DNA from: Verrucomicrobiota bacterium
Lineage (GTDB): Bacteria; Verrucomicrobiota; Verrucomicrobiia; Opitutales; UBA2995
DNA length: 46,686 nucleotides
Reading direction: 5' to 3'
Assembly (NCBI GenBank): GCA_027622555.1
Contig: JAQBYJ010000034.1
Span: 1 to 46,686 of the forward strand
Shown here piece after piece: positions 43,760-46,686 of the stretch. The position numbers were made by a program, and so were the translations under genes. Positions within the stretch are counted from its first letter, which is position 1; each line of letters begins with the position of its first letter. Under the pieces are notes generated by a model, which was given only the letters and a program-made list of their open reading frames with translations, was not told where the DNA came from and searched no databases.

Positions 43760-44923
43760 ATGAAAAGAAAACAACGACTCCACATTCTCAAAATCTCAGG
43801 CCTTTTGCTCGCCACCTCTGCAAACTCACTTTCCTCTCAAACTAATGAAAACCCAGGAAAACCGGATCTTCCTCAATACGACCAGGTAGTAACACTTGAA
43901 ACCACTTCCGAAACCTCGGCAAATGTTGAGTTTGGAGATCTAAATGGGGACGGAAATCTGGACATAATCCTGGCCAAAGGGCGACACTGGCCCCTCATCA
44001 ATCGTGTGCTCCTCGGGGATGGGAAAGGCAGCTTTTTAAAATCTTACGATTTAGGCCCGGAATCAAATCGTACTTATTCCAGTCGCTTAATAGACCTGGA
44101 TGGAGATAGCGACCTGGATGTCGTTGTCAGCAATGACCGCCCCGATCAAAATCTCGTCTATTTGAATGACGGATCCGGAAGCTTTAAAATGACTTCGGCA
44201 TTTGGAAACGATAATTGGCCCACGCGGAATGTTAACGTGGCCGATCTAAACGGCGATGGACTCCCGGATATCGTGGTAGCAAACCGCTACGGATCAAGTG
44301 GAGGCTTCAACTACATATGTGTTAATAACGGGAACGGTAAATTCGATTCTGAATGTATACCTTTTTCAGATTATCCTGCTACTACCATTGCACCCGCGGA
44401 CTTTAACAACGACGGACTGATGGACCTTTCAGTTCCTCATCGGAACGGAGGCCAAAGCTATGTCTTTATTCAGAACAAAAAGACACCACTCACATTTGAA
44501 AAAATTCCCTTCGGACCAAAGAACGCCACGATCCGGATGTCTCAAGCATGCGACTTGGACAATGATGGCAATATGGACATTGTGACCATCGATACACAAA
44601 GCGGTGTTATTATTTATTACCAAACAACAAGTGGATCGTTCATTCCTGGTAACCGACTCGGCGACCTTTCAATTAGTCCCTATGCGCTTACTGTGGCCGA
44701 CCTGAACCTGGACGGATCGGTAGATATAATAGTGGGCAACGTAAAAGCCCAATCAGTGGTTCAATTCAATAACGGCACAGGTAAGTCATTCACCCCCGTG
44801 AACTTTGGAGACAACGAAGGTAATGTTTACGGATTTGCAATTGGAGACCTCAACAAAGATGGCCGGTTGGATATCGCTGCGGCACGCTCGGGCGCTCCAA
44901 ATGTGGTTTATCTGGCGCGTTAA
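43760..44923 (+). CDS. Secreted seven-repeat FG-GAP/VCBS protein
   Basis: An exported protein of 387 residues with a signal peptide (about 1-26) and seven regularly spaced calcium-binding-type repeats of the form D-L-N-x-D-G-x-x-D-I. They begin at residues 60, 112, 162, 214, 265, 314 and 363, about 50 apart. This is the period of a seven-bladed beta-propeller of the integrin-alpha/VCBS type. Each acidic loop can bind calcium. No catalytic domain is attached, so a role in adhesion or polymer binding at the cell surface is possible. It stands alone, divergent from the diiron operon. Confidence 0.88.
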   Translation: MKRKQRLHILKISGLLLATSANSLSSQTNENPGKPDLPQYDQVVTLETTSETSANVEFGDLNGDGNLDIILAKGRHWPLINRVLLGDGKGSFLKSYDLGPESNRTYSSRLIDLDGDSDLDVVVSNDRPDQNLVYLNDGSGSFKMTSAFGNDNWPTRNVNVADLNGDGLPDIVVANRYGSSGGFNYICVNNGNGKFDSECIPFSDYPATTIAPADFNNDGLMDLSVPHRNGGQSYVFIQNKKTPLTFEKIPFGPKNATIRMSQACDLDNDGNMDIVTIDTQSGVIIYYQTTSGSFIPGNRLGDLSISPYALTVADLNLDGSVDIIVGNVKAQSVVQFNNGTGKSFTPVNFGDNEGNVYGFAIGDLNKDGRLDIAAARSGAPNVVYLAR

Positions 44924-45013
44924 TTGCCTAAAACTGGACCACCAATTGAAGCAAAGATATCCAACATGAATGCCCGTTCGAGAATCTTGGGAGCCATTTA
45001 ATCCAATCAGACA

Positions 45014-45553
45014 CTACTCTACTCGAATAAGTGGCCTGAGATTTTCTATCGAGGCTTTTCCAATTCCTGGAACCTTGAGAAGATCATCCACCTCGCCATA
45101 GGGTCGATTGTCTATGATGCGCTGAGCAAGCACAGGACCGATACCGGGAAGAAGCTCCAACTCAACTTGACTGGCCAGGTTGACATTTGTTTTCAAGAAT
45201 TCTTCAGGATCTGAGTCTCCCGATTTAATGAAAGATGAAGATAGGGTTTGAATCGCTTCTAAATCCTTTGGTGACGAAGCAGTTTCAATTCGTCTACTAG
45301 GCTTCTGACCCAATTGCTTTTTAAGTGCCTGATTCTCTGAAATAAGAGTCTGGTTTTGAGAGCGAAGTTTTTCGAGCTCCATCGTAAGCTTTTGCTTTTC
45401 AATTTCCAAATTACCAATCTGGATTGTTAGATCTTCTTGTTTCTTATCAAAAAGCAACATCACCGCCTTCAAACGATCATCGAGTTCCTCATTTGCGAAT
45501 GAATAACCGTGAAAACTTATACCAATAAGGAAATAAATAATGAAACGATGCAT
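45014..45553 (-). CDS. Exported ComEA-like helix-hairpin-helix protein with coiled coil
   Basis: A 179-residue protein with a signal peptide (1-20), a coiled coil (about 25-82, 'IEKQKLTMELEKLRSQNQTL') and a C-terminal ComEA-type double helix-hairpin-helix: 'LASQVELELLPGIGPVLAQRII' (about 126-147) and 'VPGIGKASIENLRPLI' (about 161-176). HhH pairs of this type bind double-stranded DNA, and in competent bacteria ComEA holds incoming DNA in the periplasm. The coiled-coil addition is not part of the standard protein. No other competence genes are nearby; the role in uptake is inference. Confidence 0.83.
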   Translation of the reverse strand: MHRFIIYFLIGISFHGYSFANEELDDRLKAVMLLFDKKQEDLTIQIGNLEIEKQKLTMELEKLRSQNQTLISENQALKKQLGQKPSRRIETASSPKDLEAIQTLSSSFIKSGDSDPEEFLKTNVNLASQVELELLPGIGPVLAQRIIDNRPYGEVDDLLKVPGIGKASIENLRPLIRVE

Positions 45554-45743
45554 ACTGTTACCGGTTAAAATTCGATCTATAAAAATGGATGATACTGGAA
45601 GCAGTGCTTACCCGTATTCTCCGATCATCTGAGCATTCCAAGGTATGACAATCTTAGGAATGAATGCAAAACATTTGCGCAATGAAGTGTCTTAGCCGTT
45701 GCCAAATATACTTTAAGCACCCAAGGTTCTTATATTCCTATCC

Positions 45744-46655
45744 ATGGGCGTACGTTATCTCATCCGATTAATAATACCGCTCAGTTCCTTGTCGCTAACG
45801 ACTGGGCTGATATTTCCTAGTCTCTTAATAGCACAGTCTCAAGAGGAAGCACTCAAATACAAAGTAGGTGAACAGGCTCGTGAAACAATTATTGCGAACG
45901 AGACAATCCGGGTAAATGACATTGAGAAACAATCAGACCAATTCTCAGAGGTAAAAAATACAATCCCTTCCATTTACGGATATCGAAAAGCCTCGATTAC
46001 TGCCCAAATCCAGGCTCTGCAAGATAACTGGAATAAGACCGGTGAATCATTTTTGTCGGAGGTGGAAAAGGTATTTGGGAAACGGGTATTTCGAAGTGTG
46101 GAAACCAATTCTGAAGCTTTCATAAAATTAATAGAAGGATTCCAGAAAAGAAACAAAGAATTTCCCATTACAGATTATTCGGCGAAACGCTGGGCCCGTG
46201 GAGAAGATAATAACGAACAATTACAGCTCCACATATCTGAATTTGAGACCTTCATGACTTCCTATTTTATAGTCAGCGAAATGGACTTCAGTTCCGATAG
46301 CTCCAAGCTTCCAAGCGTCGATATTATTACCGTAAATTCAAACGAAAATAAATTCTTGGCCGATTTAAGGAATCTCCAGTTGCCAAAAATTGCTCGGAGT
46401 CAGTTGTTACTGGAATCAAAGGCCAAAGAATTATTTCTAACAGAGAGCAAAACCCGAAACAAGTTAACCCGAACTTACTTGTCTGGATTCGTAACAACAA
46501 ATACCGAATATATGGAGAACCTGTCGATAGAGCGATGGGTAAGCGCCGAAGACAATCTGAAAACAGAAACGGTTTTTGAAAAAGGAGAAATCATTGTTTC
46601 TAAAGGGGACACTATTACTTGTAGGTCTCCTCATTATGAATTTACCGGATTTTGA
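45744..46655 (+). CDS. Exported protein resembling the 7TMR-HDED sensor domain, without 7TM or HD parts
   Basis: A 303-residue protein with a signal peptide or N-terminal anchor (about 8-32) and an otherwise hydrophilic, helical body. Three parts recall the extracellular HDED domain of PgpH-type cyclic-di-AMP phosphodiesterases: 'KYKVGEQARETIIANETIRVND' near residue 40, a long helical middle part, and 'ETVFEKGEIIVSKGDTIT' near the end. In full-length PgpH relatives these are followed by seven membrane spans and an HD domain; here the frame stops 10 residues later. It may be a true stand-alone domain, a degenerate gene, or a frameshifted copy whose remainder lies beyond the window. I rate the family assignment as moderate. 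Confidence 0.5.
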   Translation: MGVRYLIRLIIPLSSLSLTTGLIFPSLLIAQSQEEALKYKVGEQARETIIANETIRVNDIEKQSDQFSEVKNTIPSIYGYRKASITAQIQALQDNWNKTGESFLSEVEKVFGKRVFRSVETNSEAFIKLIEGFQKRNKEFPITDYSAKRWARGEDNNEQLQLHISEFETFMTSYFIVSEMDFSSDSSKLPSVDIITVNSNENKFLADLRNLQLPKIARSQLLLESKAKELFLTESKTRNKLTRTYLSGFVTTNTEYMENLSIERWVSAEDNLKTETVFEKGEIIVSKGDTITCRSPHYEFTGF

Positions 46656-46686
46656 GCACTTCCGAGAATGGGTCCAAACCACTCGT
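46636..46686 (+). CDS. Start of a further gene, cut by the window end
   Basis: An ATG at 46636, 20 bases inside the end of the preceding gene but in another frame, opens a frame (MNLPDFEHFREWVQTT...) that runs to the edge of the window. A weak AGGT lies 11 bases upstream. Only 17 codons can be seen, too few to name a family. Confidence 0.4.
   Translation, partial: MNLPDFEHFREWVQTTR

Overview
The window reads as a stretch of chromosome from a Gram-negative bacterium of the PVC group, most likely a marine-type verrucomicrobium of the Opitutae. The evidence is LpxI (lipid A synthesis by the route that lacks LpxH), Mpl (peptidoglycan recycling), DUF1080 and ThuA sugar proteins, a cytochrome c/PQQ-type dehydrogenase, an H-X9-DG-type pseudopilin, VCBS-repeat secreted protein and a tiny lipoprotein with a PWxRPAxWE tail. 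By eye GC is in the mid-forties. Genes are dense on both strands, many starts lack a clear Shine-Dalgarno sequence, and some use GTG or TTG. I found no rRNA, tRNA, CRISPR array, insertion sequence or phage gene.

1-9.8 kb is housekeeping: a methyltransferase, ribosomal proteins bL21 and bL27 with a strong terminator, a Gfo/Idh/MocA oxidoreductase, a minus-strand run scpB-pheA-DUF167-oxidoreductase, then ilvD and pgi on the plus strand. 8.8-20.9 kb continues with a coiled-coil membrane protein, a 53-residue lipoprotein, rsmI, a Ppx/GppA phosphatase, sufE, a secreted S9 peptidase, rmuC, tcdA, tatD, lpxI, a 624-base non-genic stretch, a 46-residue membrane protein and argA. 20.9-32.2 kb carries mpl, an arginine-phosphatase-like gene coupled to rpiB, a pseudopilin, a CBS-containing pyrophosphatase, glgA, and an RNA-linked group rnr-DUF5069-bifunctional nuclease-dus.

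32.2-39.8 kb is a carbohydrate-flavoured accessory region. It holds a secreted DUF1080 protein, a DUF985 cupin, an MFS transporter, a double-CDGSH protein, a secreted endonuclease/exonuclease/phosphatase-fold protein, a three-part fusion (cytochrome c, sugar dehydrogenase, DUF1080) and a ThuA-ankyrin fusion. Together these suggest periplasmic oxidation and cleavage of sugars through 3-keto intermediates.

The most system-like block is 40.0-43.5 kb: a tight four-gene minus-strand operon encoding an R2-like diiron protein, a fatty-acyl-AMP ligase, an acyl carrier protein and a DUF374 acyltransferase. Its layout suggests that a free fatty acid is activated, loaded onto the carrier, oxidised by the diiron enzyme and transferred to a lipid. 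The window ends with a VCBS-repeat protein, a ComEA-like helix-hairpin-helix protein and an apparently stand-alone relative of the 7TMR-HDED sensor domain.
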